A stretch of DNA of 60,000 nucleotides, taken from Lineus longissimus. Its lineage: Eukaryota > Nemertea > Pilidiophora > Heteronemertea > Lineidae. Position 1 is the stretch's first letter. Every line of letters begins with the position of its first letter. The position numbers were made by a program, and so were the translations under genes. The stretch covers positions 10,420,501 through 10,480,500 of the forward strand of contig NC_088311.1 of assembly GCF_910592395.1 (NCBI RefSeq), written 5' to 3'. The notes below the pieces were generated by a model that made no database searches, was not told where the DNA came from, and saw nothing but the letters and a program-made list of their open reading frames with translations. Below, piece by piece: positions 21,901 through 36,900 of the stretch.

Positions 21901-24900
21901 CCTTGGCAGCCTGGAGCAGACCGTGGCATTGACATCTTAGGGAGAGGTGATGGCATCTAAAGAGAAAGGGGATAATATAAGACTTGCGATTGACGAGTTA
22001 CCTTACTCTCAGAATGTTGCGACAAGAATGGCTTCAAATTTCAACGTCTTTTGTCCAATCTGCAAACAACTGAAAAGACATTGGATGCGGCGCATATCTT
22101 ACATCACGACATCCCACAACACTCAAACACTTCATGATCCCATACGGGGACAGCAAGTCACATGTCCAATGGCCACTACCCCAGAGATAAAGGTGGGCAA
22201 CACTGTGCTAAAAAGCTATGATAAAGTATATTACATGTGTTTACAAAATCTTTTCCATGTTAAGATTGAGGCCTTTAGGACAGGATAGACCTTCGGTGCA
22301 GGTTTTGGGGTTCTTGACTATATTTTTCAGTCCACCAAGGACTGCCAGTTTGGCCTGAATTCCTTAACACTTGTCAGTACCAGCCAAATGTTTTCGATTA
22401 ACCAACTGACCAATAGAGCTTAAGTCAGAGAAACCCAGCAAGCTAGTTACCGCTATTTCCGCTGCTTTGAAGAACTGCATCAGATCTCTCATGACCAGAC
22501 CAAAGGTCGATATCGTCTTCAGGTGGGGCTGAACCCAGGAAGGCAGTTGTTTTTTACTCTCCGATGTAGCAAATCTGAAAGGGAACCCAACAGTTTATAC
22601 CTTTTTAGTAGGAATATTTATCAATTGAAAGTACCGTGGAACCTCCCTTTGCGGTCACCTCTCTATTGAGGACACCCTTCTTATTAAGGACACTGCATTT
22701 GGTCCCAAATTGATAATTTCCATTAAATTAGACCTCTTTAACAGGGACACCTTTCAATTAAGGATAGCACTTGTCTGACCCAAGGTGTCCATAATAGAGA
22801 GTTTCTACTGTAAAATTCTCATGTGTTTGACCAAGTGGTATTATTGCTATTTCTTGCTGACACCAATTTTGGCATAGAAATTACATCATTGGCCAGCATT
22901 TCTATTTCTAATTCTGCACCCATAGGGCCATCATCACTATAAACTCATATTTCTGCGCCAGCCAGCCCTGTCTTTTGCATCCATGTCAAATCATGCCACG
23001 TCTGGTTTAGTGCCTGCCTTTCCCGGTCGACAGCCCTCCTCCAGGTTTCCTTCCGTCCATCTTGGTTCCCTTTTCCATTTCCATGTCCAATATAGAACTT
23101 TTAGCTGAAGTCTGGATTCCCCATCCTAATCCAAAGGATAGTTTTGGAAAAAGATTTCTTGTTTACCTTTCATCACAAAGAAGAATAGCACCATAGTCGT
23201 CTTTATGCCGTATTACCCGGCCAATGGCTTGGTTGACAGCTCGCGATGCCTGCTGTCTGTACCAGTCACGCCCCAGTAAACTCTGAAAACAAACAACTTT
23301 TTAAGATTAGAAACAAGAGGAGTTACACAGTTAGGCAGGTGTAAAGTCTCCTGCTACAGTGTGTTGGGACGTGGCTTGGTATTACAGGCATGGAGACTGG
23401 TTAATCTAAGATGTTTAAACCAAGGGGGGCTGGTGTGCGTTGGCGATGGATCCAGTCAAGTTCTATTATCAATCTCTTTTGTAGGGCTTCTCGAGTTTTA
23501 TCTGGTAAAGTGTTCTGTCTAAGTGTAGACGTGCATGGTGGCGACACCTACGTTAGTAAGAGATAAACAGCAAATGCGGTGATATACGTCATTTTAGCCA
23601 AGGCCATGATAATGAAAAGACGAGTTGTTTTTTGTCTCCTTTATATTTCGTGTTATCTTCTTTAATTCGTCCTTAAGATGCACCTTTAGCTCAACAATGA
23701 CTGAAATATGGAAACTCAGCAATGACATTTCACAGGGTAATAATGACAATTCACAGGGTAATAATGACAATTTGGCAAGAAGACCCTCACTTCCAAAAAT
23801 CATTCCTCTGTCAGTGTGGACATAGTCACAGAATTCCTTTTTTTAACAACAAAACTAAAGTGTTGTGAACTAGCAACAACCTTCCTATTTTGTCTGTTCT
23901 TGTTTTCATCCAGGTAGGCCATCTTGAGCACGACCTTTGGGTCCATTCTCGGCGGGAAGGGCAACCCGGTGATCACAACAGCACGGCCGTTGATGTCGGC
24001 AAAATCTAGACCCTCGCTAACCTAAAAGAGAGTGTTTTCAGAATCACTTTTATAGAAGAACAAGCAGACATTTGAAAGGCATTTTTGAGTGCAAATCACA
24101 AAGTTACTGTTTCAATAATTGGTTAACCTAGAAATACTGACTAAATCTATGGATGTCGTATACCCAGTCAGGTTTTAAGCCCTGCAACGGCTATCAAACG
24201 GTGTCATATCATTTCGCCTACTCTCATTTCGCCTACACCCACTTCGCCTACACCCATTTCGCCTACTCCTATTTTGCCTACACCCATTTTGCCTACTCCC
24301 ATTTTGCCTAATTCCCATTTCGCCTACTTCCTATTTTGCCTAAACCCATTTGGCCTACTCCTATTTCGCCTACTTCCCATTTTGCCTACTTCCTATTTCG
24401 CCTACTATGTGATATTAAGGCATATTTCTTAGGCATTTTTGAACATTTTATTGGTCCTGTATGTGGGTATGGGGCAGGCATATACCTACTTCAGTCTTAA
24501 TTTTCACAACTATACACACCTTTCCTCTGCATACTGCACAAAAAATAGCACCATTCAAACTCGGGTCATTGATCTTCTCATAGAAGGTCTCCATCGTCTG
24601 GTAAAACTCTGCCTTTGTTCGTGGCTCAACGAATAAAGCCTTATACTGTGTGATCCGATTGAATATATTGGTGTGCTGAAATGAGAAATACCCATATTCC
24701 ATAATGAAATTGATACAGAATAGTCAAGTTACCTCAACTGGGATTCGAATCACATATCTTTTGGATTGCCAGCCCATGGCTCTTCCAATAGAGAGATTTT
24801 ATCTCTCATCCATCCCTACATATTTGGCCACAGATCATTTTATGTGGACAACTTTGGGTGTCTGTTGCCAACTATGGGTGATGAAGCCTAGATACACCCA

Positions 24901-27873
24901 CCATCAAAATTTCATGACTTGAGCTATAACCACTGTCTTCAAAAAACCGATTTTCACGATGAAATGTTGAACTTTGACCACGGTGACCTTGAAAAGTAGG
25001 TCAAGTCAAAAACCTGCACGACATGTGATGTAACCTTGCTAGGAGTACCTACATGTACCATAAAACATTTATCGAAATCAGTAATAAGGGAGATATCACA
25101 CTTTCGATGTTTTCAGTTTTGGCCCCCTGATGGCCAAGTCAAGAATTAGACTAGAATGAAATTCAGTGTCATAGGGTATCAGACCTGGGTTACGTGTACA
25201 AAGTTTCAAGCCAAAAGCTTTAATAGCAATTAAAGAGAAACATGCCACTATAATTTCATGTTGACAACAACTGATGTCAGACATTGCAGTGTGGTCTAGA
25301 CTTCAAGGGATTGAGCCAGAAAGGCAAACATGACATTACCTGCCAGTATTCGATACAGTTAGTCATGACAGGGTAGGACGGGAAGAACATAAGAAGACCA
25401 TTTGGAACCGCTCTTGCAAAGTTCACTGGAAAAAAATTGGAAGCAAGTTATAGTTCAAATAATGGCAAGTCCTGACAAGCATTTTTACATTATTTTCAGA
25501 CAACTATTTGACTAAGAAAACCCAGCTGCAGGTTTTAGTAATTATTATCAAGACTTGATGAAGAAGCAAGAGTGACTCACCCACAGCATTCCCCAGTGAT
25601 CCACGATACTCATCCGTCCCCCTGTTGTCATAATTCGAAAGTAGTTTGTTGTCATCAGGGCCTTTGGTCACTGCTGCAACAAACACTTGGTGTTCTTGGA
25701 TGATGTGGGGATTCTGGAGGCTGATTGGGAAGTCGCTGAAAGGTTGGAAAAAGTGAGAACAATCAGGACAGACCCAAACACATGTTCTCTCCACGGGGTA
25801 ACCCGGCTGACTTTTTTCATGATTTTTTGCAACTTGGGAGGCAAACACAAACATTAATCTTGCAAATATTTCAGTTCTGGCGCATTAACCATTAAACTTT
25901 GGCAGCAAAAGCAGAATTTAGTCGACGAAATGAAAATGAACAAAGTCACAAACTTTAAACGGTTTTTGATGTCAGTTTCCATGCACTGTTTGGTGTCACA
26001 AGCACAGCAACAGGTTTTGCACACAGGGCAATATTTCTGTATGGTTTGACTTACATTCCCATTTCCATACTGAATGATTCTATAGGTGAGAGAGTTCCAC
26101 TGGTCAGAATGATGGACCTGACCCCGTGCGTTCGTAAGTCTTCCATACTGTGACCAGGACTGAAACACCAGTAGCTCAGGGTACGACCTGAAAAAGAACC
26201 AAGCTAGTAATCAAATTTCAGACCCAAACAAAAAAGTGCAGTTAATGATGTATTTCAGACTCGGCATTGGCAAGAGACTACATCATCATGTGTCTAAAAG
26301 GTTCTGAATTGTAAACAGCGTCATTGGCTTGTGTAATACCAAAACCCATGATGATGTTGCACCTCCTGGTAAGGGCATTTGGCCTGTTGGAATTTGCCTA
26401 AATGGTCAGCTACCAGGAGAAAAGTGCTGGGAACAGCTCCAAGGAAACTTACGTCATTGTGAAATAAGGAGTGATCATCATGCAGAGGCAAAGATGAAAG
26501 AGGAAGAAGAGGCAAATTTCGCATATCTACCTATTTTGTCCAAATTTGGAGTGCTAGTCCAGAGGTCTTTTCTGGTCTTCTTTTTATCTTGAACCTCTTT
26601 TGCGATGTGAACCTGATCAAGAGAAGAATGACATGTATAACTCATAAAGTAAAACATCACCATAAAGCAAAACTAATGATAAGGGCCTTTTTTAGTGGCG
26701 GATCTGGTAATTCGGGGCCTAGGCCCCACCCAGAGAGCACCTCTTGGAAATGAACAAATTAAAAATTACCAAATAAGCATTATCAGGGCATCTGAGGGCT
26801 TATATACTACTGGAGCGGTTTTATGCTTCTAGTATGAAATGGCCAGGGCCATTGTGCTCACCTCATGTGGAGGAAAGATGGATAAAGAGCATGGTATTGT
26901 GTCATGTAGTGTTAGGTTTGATGTAGGTCCAAGCAATTACAATTTCCCCAAAATGGCCAATTTACAGTACATTCGACCTCTGTGACCTTGAAAAGTAGGT
27001 CAAATCAAAGAAGACCCGGGTGACACATTGAATGGTTGTTAGAATTAGATGTACCTATGATATAAAATTGGTGCCAATCGGGCAAGTCATTACTAGGAAT
27101 AATGGCATTTTGAAGAATTTAGGATTTGGCCCCCTCCCTGGAGGCCAAACGGCAAATCAGATTGCACCAAACTTCGGTACCTGAGATCACCTGACCAAGG
27201 GGTACATGTGTACTTAATTTGTGATCAATAGTCATTGCAGTTAAGAAACGTGCCATAGTTATGGCCTGACGGCGAATTTACGCCATTTGACCTCTGTGAC
27301 CTTGACAAGAAGGTCAAATTAAAAACCTGTGTGACATATACTGTATGGTGGTTAGATGTACCCATGATATCAAATTGGTGGCAATCGGGCAAGAAGTTAA
27401 GGAATAATCACGTTTTTAAGGTTTTTGGATTTTGCCCCCTGGTGGTCAAGTGGTGAATCATATTGGACCAAACTTCGGTCCCTGAGATCACCTGACTAAG
27501 GGGTAAATGTGTACCAAATTTGGTATCAATAGTCATTGCAGTTTAGAAACGTGCCATTGTTACATCCTAACGGCCAATTTACACCATTTGACCTCTGTGA
27601 CCTTGAAAAGGAGGTCAAATCAAAAACCCGGAGGATATATGATGCACCTTTGCTAGAAGTACCTACCATATTTTTTTTCAAAATTTCCCGACTACTATTC
27701 AGGGAGATATTGCATATTTTCACTTTTAACGTTTGGCCCCCTGGTGGCCAAACCATGAAACGAATCGGACCGAAACTTGGTCTCCAAGGTGTCATTACAT
27801 AAGGGTACATGTGTACCAAGTTTCAACTCAATAGCTCTAACAGTTACGAAACGTGCCCTGCTAACGGACGACG

Positions 27874-27914
<41 letters not shown>

Positions 27915-30900
27915 ACGACGGACGCCACGGTATGGGATAAGCTCACCTCTGCTAAGAGGTGAGCTAAAAAGGGGCCCTGAAAAATCGATGCTCTCTGACA
28001 AAAAGGAGAATCTGCCACTGTTCTTTAATACATGGTGCTTTATACGAACCACGGCCTGTCTCCTAGCATGACACTTTGTATTTGTGAAATTCAGACATTT
28101 TTCCCACCACTCTGTCTCGAATATTGGTTTACTGCAAACTGCAGTCAGGCTCATCTGTTGCATATTATGAATTACATCTCGACTCTCAAGTTTGGACTCC
28201 ACAAACGTCGTCTCTGACTTCCTTACGACCTATGTGTATATAGAGTACCGGTACAGAAGACTGAGGGAATACCTATTTTCAGAATGATGGACTCGGTTCA
28301 TCCCATGATCAAACAGAAGATATTTCAGAATATCTGATGCTTTCATTGAACCAATGAGTGTCATCATACGAGTTATAATGGTTGGTCATTCAATCAATTT
28401 TATTTATGAAAATTAGCTGGTTTTTTCCTTTTTCTCTTTGACCGCAAATTTCTTTGCAAAGACAGTTTATTTCCTTTACTGCACAAATTCATGTCACTAC
28501 TAAATGACAAGGAGACAGCCCTTACCTTATAGGCTTTGGACAGTCTAAACTGGTGATTGGTAGTCGTAGTAGAAGAGCCTTCCTCTGGGTCACGACTGAA
28601 CACAATCTTAACGATATCGGCAACTTTGGCGATGCCATTTCCCTTGGTCAGGAAACGGGAGCCTGAAAATGAAATCGTTTTTTAAAAACTGTATACGAAA
28701 CACAGGCATAAAAATTACGATCTAGTCTTGTCCTTTAATGAAAACTTTGAAAGCCATATCACCCAAAATACGGTGTACTGTCTTTTAAAGACAAAATGGT
28801 TATTCCTGCAATATATTTTTTCACCTTTTTACATTTTCTCGGGCAGTGAAAATGTACCTTCTAAATTCCTATTTAAATGTCAGGCGCAGATCAGGTAGCT
28901 AGATTTGGCCTGATGAACATGGAGACGATAGGGTCGGCAATAGGGTTCCATTCAGAAACTCATTTGTCCTGACGATGCATCAATTACTTTGATAATGACT
29001 GAGGCATGTGGGAAGGTCATTTTATGCTCATACGAAAAATGCTTTAATGCGGAGAAGGTCCTGTAGGTACCATGGTGCTCACCCTGATACAGACACTGAG
29101 AGCCAGTATGTGGTAGGCCTACCTTCATTGGTGACATGGTTAAGAATCTTCTCCACAATCTCTAGGAAGTAGTGCTTGTTCTCGAAACGGAGATTCACTT
29201 TCTCAAATAGTTCAAAGATGAAGCTGAAAAAAAATCCAACGGTGCTAAATATCATTTTCAAATGAAATAGTGAAATAGTTCAAAACGGTTCAGTAAAAAA
29301 AATTTCAGGGATGAAATATCTGGACCAGGTTGTTCAAAAGCACAAAATTAACATTATCTCTAATAATAATCTCTTCTGACAATTAATTCTGTTAAACTTT
29401 TTATGTTAAGGCTAACAACTCCGTTAAATCTCACATGGTTTTGAACAACCCAGACCTCTGCACTTGGGAGCTGTATCAAAACAATTAACTTTTCATGTGT
29501 AAGAAGTATATATCTAGTAAAATTGATGAATGACCAAGGAATAGTTCATCCGCTTGAGATTATTCTATTATAGGCACAATTTTATTTAATCGTAAATTTT
29601 AGACTTACTGCCCAGGTTTGGTGAGTCCCTTCGATGGTATGTCAAGGGAGTCAAGTTCTTTCTCAAGGTTGATCAATGTACCTGTAACGAAATTACAAGG
29701 ACAAGGTTCAAGGCGGAAAGTCACATATCAACAACGGTAGATGTTATCATCCACCCTTACACTTCAACCCCAGTCTATCCGGAACCGCTCAGTAGAACAC
29801 AGTTGAGCTGCTAAATCATCGCTACAACCTGAGCATTTCTGACCGGTACCACTTTCCAGGGTTGAGTCAGGCACTTGAGGCAAAGAAACATGCCTAGAGT
29901 CTCACACCAACAGTTCGGATCGAACCAGGGACCTATGACTGCTACTCAGAGACCACACCACCGCTGACCCCTATTTTAAGACAACATAGCTGCGAGTTAA
30001 ACATCCCTGTTTTAAAACAAATTGTCAGCTGACAACTGCAATTTTAAAAAAACTATTCGATTAACTTTTGGCAACTTATTGAACTGCCAATATCAATCCT
30101 CAAATAACCGTGATTCAGATTTTGGCTCTTTTTCGGTTCCATGTGCAACATTAGCAAATCTCTCCACTCAATCCACACAATTTACCCGAGTATGACTAGT
30201 TTCCATGGTAATTCTAAGAAAATCCAGCTCAGCAACAAGTTGACTGATCGTCCTAGTATGACTCATGCTACGAGCAGACGATATTTCATTCCAGGAGCAG
30301 ACGACAGCAGACAAAAACATGGGATGGGCTGTTCAATCAGCTACAGAGCGGCGAACACTGTGATATGTGAAAACACGACTGGCAATTAGGGGGAGGATTT
30401 AATCAGAGTGAATGAGACCATTTGCCGATTAGATGCGCATGTTTGGTTATGTGATACATTTTCATTGTGATAACAGAAATTGAATTTCAAATCGAGACAA
30501 CACAAAATTGTAATTTTATTTACGTCGATCCTCTCTGGGATAGGTCTCGTCCTCGCCAAGGCATGTTTCCATAACAGCAGTTTACAGACACAACTCTATC
30601 GCTACATGCACATGCTTTTGAGCTCAGTTACAATCGGAAATGCATGTGCAAGAAAACGGTCAAGCAGAAGCTTTTCTTTTTTGAGAAAATGGGCAAAAAC
30701 CACAGAGGTGAAAATGCATTAGGACAGCCAAGTTCAATAGGGTAACACGTTTCAGTGGACACAGGCCTTGACGGGATGTTTTACTACGCACGTGCCGCTT
30801 GTCTTCAACAAATCAACACGTCTGATAACAAACTATTGTCTCAAACTATTTCCATCCTGCTCTAATGATGGCATCATCATGTAATCTCTCATTTTTTATG

Positions 30901-33900
30901 TCTAATAACACTTTCTTTGTTCCCATCATGACCACATTCATGCAACATTAGTCCGACGTCAGAGAAAACGTAACATTCTACCTCTTATGATTCACGATAG
31001 GTGATTCAGACTTTGGATCGTCGCCAGACGATCAGACAAGTCACTCCAGACAATAGTTTTTATAAATAGCCCAGAAATCCCCTCAAGATATGGCCCTGGG
31101 GGCCATTCATTTGTATTCTATCCCAGGCGACACGCAATAAAATCAATGGTATTAGTCTATATGCCACGGCAACCTTTGCCTCTCTAGGTAATCAAATTTT
31201 CAAAGCTATAAGTTGGCAATGAACTACTTGCCCTTATATGGTACACCGGATAAATCAAATCATTGTTTTATTTTGACGTAACATTAATCAATCGAACATG
31301 TAAAGGAATATGAGTCTTTGAAAAAATTACAGCCACATCACTTATGACCGAGTCAATGGGACGTGAATGCTATCTGAAAAATCAGAACAGCAATAAGATG
31401 ATGACGACAAAAATGACGAGGTTTAACTTACTCTTTATTTCCATGGCCTGCACAAGCGTAAAGTCACACCCACCAACAGTGGCGGAGGACCCATCATCAA
31501 GATCGGTAAACTGCTCCTGACTCTCGATCTCATCCTTAGCCAACTCGACCATCCGCGTACAGAGTTCTTTGGTCTCCTCGATGGCACTCGCTAGGTCGTG
31601 AGATGTCAAGTCAAACGAGACACTGTCTTCGCAAATCTTCTCCTGCAGCCAGAAATGATTGAGAAATTGACAATGCTGAAGCAAATCTCAAACTAGGAGA
31701 CACAAAAAAATCGCACACTCTTTGTGTGTATTTTATTTTCTTATTTCCAAAATCTTGTTTATTTCACGCCAATGATTGATATTTTGACAGGCTAGAACTA
31801 AAGGAATGTGTGTTGAACCTAAATATCCCCTTCATCACTTTACAGAGTTTCTTATAATGTGTTCTTCCCCACATTTGCTTCACAGTATTAAACAATTCTT
31901 CTCCACATTGCTTCACAGTATTAAACAATTCTTCTCCACATTGCTTCACAGTATTAAACAATTCTTCTCCACATTGCTTCACAGTATTAAACAATTCTTC
32001 TCCACATTGCTTCACAGTATTAAACAATTCTTCTCCACATTGCTTCACAGTATTAAACAATTCTTCTCCACATTGCTGTATTAGAAAATTCTTCTCCACA
32101 TTGCTTCACAGTATTAAACAATTCTTCTCCACATTGCTTCACAGTATTAAACAATTCTTCTCCACATTGCTGTATTAGAAAATTCTTCTCCGCATTGCTT
32201 CACAGTATTAAACAATTCTTCTCCACATTGCTTCACAGTATTAAACAATTCTTCTCCACATTGGTCATTGCTGTATTAGAAAATTCTTCTCCACATTGCT
32301 TCACAGTATTAAATAATTCTTCTCCACATTGCTTCACAGTATTAAACAATTCTTCTCCACATTGCTTCACAGTATTAAACAATTCTTCTCCACATTGCTG
32401 TATTAGACAATTCTTCTCCACATTGCTTCACAGTATTAAACAATTCTTCTCCACATTGCTGTATTAGACAATTCTTCTCCACATTGCTTCACAGTATTAA
32501 ACAATTCTTCTCCACATTGCTGTATTAGACAATTCTTCTACACATTGCTTCACAGTATTAAACAATTCTTCTACTTCTTCAGCATTTGTTCTGCACTTGG
32601 AGGCGTTATTCTAAAGGGAGTATTCCTCCCCAAGGCGGGATGAGCATTTTCAGCCAGAGGTGAAGTCCAACGCAAGCTACTCATGCTTCTCACTTGGCCT
32701 TTTTTGCCCTGGCATAGACACCAGGTACAAGGAACCTCAGTTTTAAGTTTGATTCAAAGGACTGTGAAGAGAGAGGAATTTTGTTCCTCGACAGATTCAT
32801 CCAGAAGTACAATCCTCAGTTCTCCCCATGATTGAACCTATGCCCTATTGCGTAGTAGCCAACAGTGTTAACCACTGGGCCATGAGGCTTCCCAGACAGT
32901 CGCAATAATAGTGAAGAGAGGAAGTTTAGTTCCTTGACAGATTCATCCAGAAGTACAATCCTCAGTTCTCCCCATGATTGAACCCATGCCCTATTGCATA
33001 GTAGCCAACAGAGTTAACCACTGGGCCATGAGGCTTCCCAGACAGTCACAATAATAGTGATGGATTTTGATATCCTACTCACCAGATTATGAGCTTCATC
33101 AAAGATAATGATGTTGCCTGGCAATTCTACACCATTGGCTCGTCTCGACTGGAAAACAAATGAGAACAGAATTAGACTCCTCTACTGACTGCTGTGCTAT
33201 TAATGTAAAAAAAACACTCATTCTCAACGAATCGAATATAGTCGACAGGAAAACCATGCAGTAGAAGAGTATACTGTACTTCAAATATTTGATAACTTGT
33301 ATACTGCAGATTTTTTACCAAATGATCTGCTCTCAAGATTGGAATCGAAAACTTTATCTTGGGGGACTCAGTCCGCCCAGAAGGATTCGCTGTGTAGATG
33401 GGGCTTGAACCCTCAAATAGCTGTCAAGAGATCCCTGGTTTTTATCCCCACTGTCGGCATGAGACTCATGCCTACTCCACCCAAGTTTACAAGGGTACCG
33501 GGACATAAATACTCAGGATGTAGCACTGGTCGAGCTGCTTATCTGAGGTAAACTGAAAGGTTTCAGGACAGAACCGGGTTAAAGTGTAATGTTGGGTGAC
33601 GACCTATATTCTAGTTGATATCTGACGATAAACCCAAAACTTTAATTTTAACTGTTGAGAAGGCCCTTTGAATCCAAGAATAGTCCTTTTACGTATTACA
33701 GCTTCTAAAGTGTTTCTATATGAATTGTAAACCAAACCCACCTTTGGATCCAAGAGGTAGTTATAAGGCAAGAAGATAATATCAGCTTCTGACTTCAGTT
33801 CTCTTGTGGTATAATATGGGCAACATCTAGAACACACAAGAAAGGGTAAAACTCGTTACTCTGGACTACGATCTACATCGGCTAACAATGGCCTTAACTC

Positions 33901-36900
33901 CATCTCGTAATCAGGTTATTCCAGGCAGGTATATTCTCAACCCAAATATCCATGACCACACAACACTCCTTCTACAGAAAGTACAACCTGATTAGGCTAA
34001 AGTGTCCTCGCATTCTGATCACATTCACCAGCTCCCTACCCGGGCAAGATGTTGTGTCTTGTTTTAAAAGGCATTGGTCAATATCATCGCCAAACCATAC
34101 ACCTAACTCAATCCTGTAATTGGGCCATTCTGAACAACAGTACAGGAACTCTGAAACTGTCCGCAATGGACAGTACAATCTAATTATACCATCTGTCTGG
34201 GCCCTGGCATTCTGATCACATCCCACGTCTTGTTACCCTGGTAATACTGTCTGCTTCAGTGAGCTACACACAGGCCTTTTGAGGAACTGACTGCTAGGTC
34301 GAGACATGTCCCCAAACTGCATGCTATATGTTTTTTACGTTGCTTTTTCAAAATCTCCTGAAATAATGGGGCTAAGAAGTACTACAGGTAGGAAGGAAAA
34401 GGAAACATTGACATTTGAGTGATGATTTCCGTGATGTTTATGAGTTGGAAATGTAAGTTGCGAGTTGAAGGGGCAAGTTGAAAAAGTGTGTAACTCACAC
34501 TTTCAACTCGCAACACGCATTACATCCTCTTGCAATCAGGGCCTACAACACAACTCTTCCTAACGCATGTTTCCGAAGTATGTATTGAGTGAAACGGCCT
34601 GATATTGTCAGGATGCACGCATACCAACTCACAACTTGCACTTCTATTTTGCAACTTGCTTACTCAACTTTCAACTCTCACTTGCAACTCGCATTTCCAA
34701 CTTACAACTTGCATTGAAGTGACACTTCCAGCGGCAGTGCAATGGTGCGTTCAGTTGCCTATTTTGCAACTTGCTTATTCAACTTTCAACTCTCACTTGC
34801 AACTCACATTTCCAACTTACCACTTGCATTGAAGTGACACTTCCAGTGGCAATCCAATGGTGTGTTCAGTTGCCTATTTTGCAACTTGCTCATTCAACTT
34901 TCAACTCTCACTTGCAACTCACATTTCCAACTTACCACTTGCATTGAAGTGACACTTCCAGTGGCAATCCAATGGTGCATTCAGTTGCCTATTTTGCAAC
35001 TTGCTTATTCAACTTTCAACTCTCACTTACAACTCACATTTCCAACTTACAACTTGCATTGAAGTGACACTTCCAGCGACAGTGCCATGGTGTGTTCAGT
35101 TGCCACTCAAAGAGCCTTCATAGGAACGGCCTTCTATCATAAGACTTTCAACATTGCCAAAATGGTGACATTTCATTTTTTCTCTCAAACCTTACTGCTG
35201 CGTCGTTACAATCGGATGACTTACTTATGTTTTTCACCAAGCTTGCCAAGGTCTTCTATGTCCAGCACTTTACCAGTAAAATGATGCTTCATCACTGAAG
35301 AACAAAACAGAAAAGGAAACATCAACTTAAGGACTGACCATACACACCACCATTTTGGCTAGAACTCGAAAACCTGAAGCGTCTCTTTCATCTTCCCCAC
35401 GCACCCAGACCAGACCAATATCATGACCAGATAGCGTAATGTTAAACCATTCTTATCACGTTTGGGACGAGAGTGAATTCCCCAGTTAGGCATACTAATG
35501 ACTTGATGCCTTTACGATTAATACATGATCAGATAACCAAGGAAACCAGCAGTGAATCAAATATGCAGCCAGCCATATGGGGGAAGGAGTCGGTACACTC
35601 ACGGAAATAAAGGTTTTTCAGCCTTTGAAAATTCAGCCAACCCAAACATTTCCGCAACGTTAAAAGAATAAACATCAGCTTTTGAATCCATCCTGACTCT
35701 AATAGTTCTGCATCACCTCAAATTTCCCTCCATAGGGACTGAGGGGAGGTTGACTATACCCATGGCCTGGCCAAGTCAACGCATTCGGAGGTCAAGACAG
35801 AAAGAAACCTGTATTGCCAGGTGTGATTCCTCATCTAATTGAGACTGAGTCTGAGATTTTTGATACAACCAGAACTGGAGGTCGCGAAATTTGCTGACCG
35901 AATGGTCACATAATTGCCAATTGATTTTAACTGGAGCAACCCACTGCATTCTGAAGAGTCCACCCTTGCCCAGAGATGCTGAATACAGGTAAGGGTTGTT
36001 CTATTTCAGTGGGAAATCATAGAATGTACTAGGTTCCCCTGACAATGCTACCCTTCCTACCCTTCCTGCCGATGTCAACTGCCACAGTAAGTGTTTCCGT
36101 GTTTTGAAACCTGAGACATACTTGAACGATTTGTATTAACATGAACCGCACGAAAAAACGATAATTACCAATAAGAGAGTGCTAGCTAGACACTTTAGCC
36201 TTGTCGGCTTATATCAGTTGTTTGTCTGAGACCAGACCGTTGGGAACTATGACTGGAATACGCATGCCATTATGAATAAAAAGCCACTAGAACTTGGTTT
36301 GCATGGAAGGCGATCACAGGTCAAAGTGAGAAAAATCTTGCCTAATTGCCCTACTATAGATCAGAAGTCTTCCTGCAGGATTGCTACTACTTCCCACCCT
36401 GTTGCTATAGATATCGAGACGTGGACGCGGATACATGACCAATACGAGTTTTACTTATATCAAGAATTTATTATGACATTAATCATTACTTGCTGAAATA
36501 ACCAAATTGGCTGGAAAACATCCACCTCAGAGTAAACTGAATAATAATTCAAATCCGCCAAACCTTTTCTGTGATGTCATCACCATTCTGGATAAATGTT
36601 GTGAATGAAAATCTAAACATCATTCTCTTCCAGTTCTGGTCAGATTCAAAGGCAAAGCAACGAAAATCTTTCTCCGACAGAAATTTACGATGATACTCAA
36701 ATCCAAGATGGCCGTTACTGCGGCCATCTTATGTGGCAGTGACACAGTGTATTTCGGTCTGGTCAATCCGTAGGCTGCAGCATTTTCTAGTGACCTTAGT
36801 TGTGGTGGGTTTGGCTTAATAACAGGAAAGACTTACTGTGCTGCATATCTAAGATGACTGTAGGATGGGCCATCTTGTATTTGCTTGCCATTTATATCAG

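Noticed and set aside
27861-28018. Arg- and Ser-rich open frames
   Set aside because: Products of the ACG microsatellite.
28050-28230. Possible extra RTEL1 exon
   Set aside because: Translation does not match RTEL1, and exons 12 and 13 already join directly in phase (AYK to VHIAKE).
31764-32467. Open frames with [11 protein letters not shown] repeats
   Set aside because: Explained by the 33-bp minisatellite.
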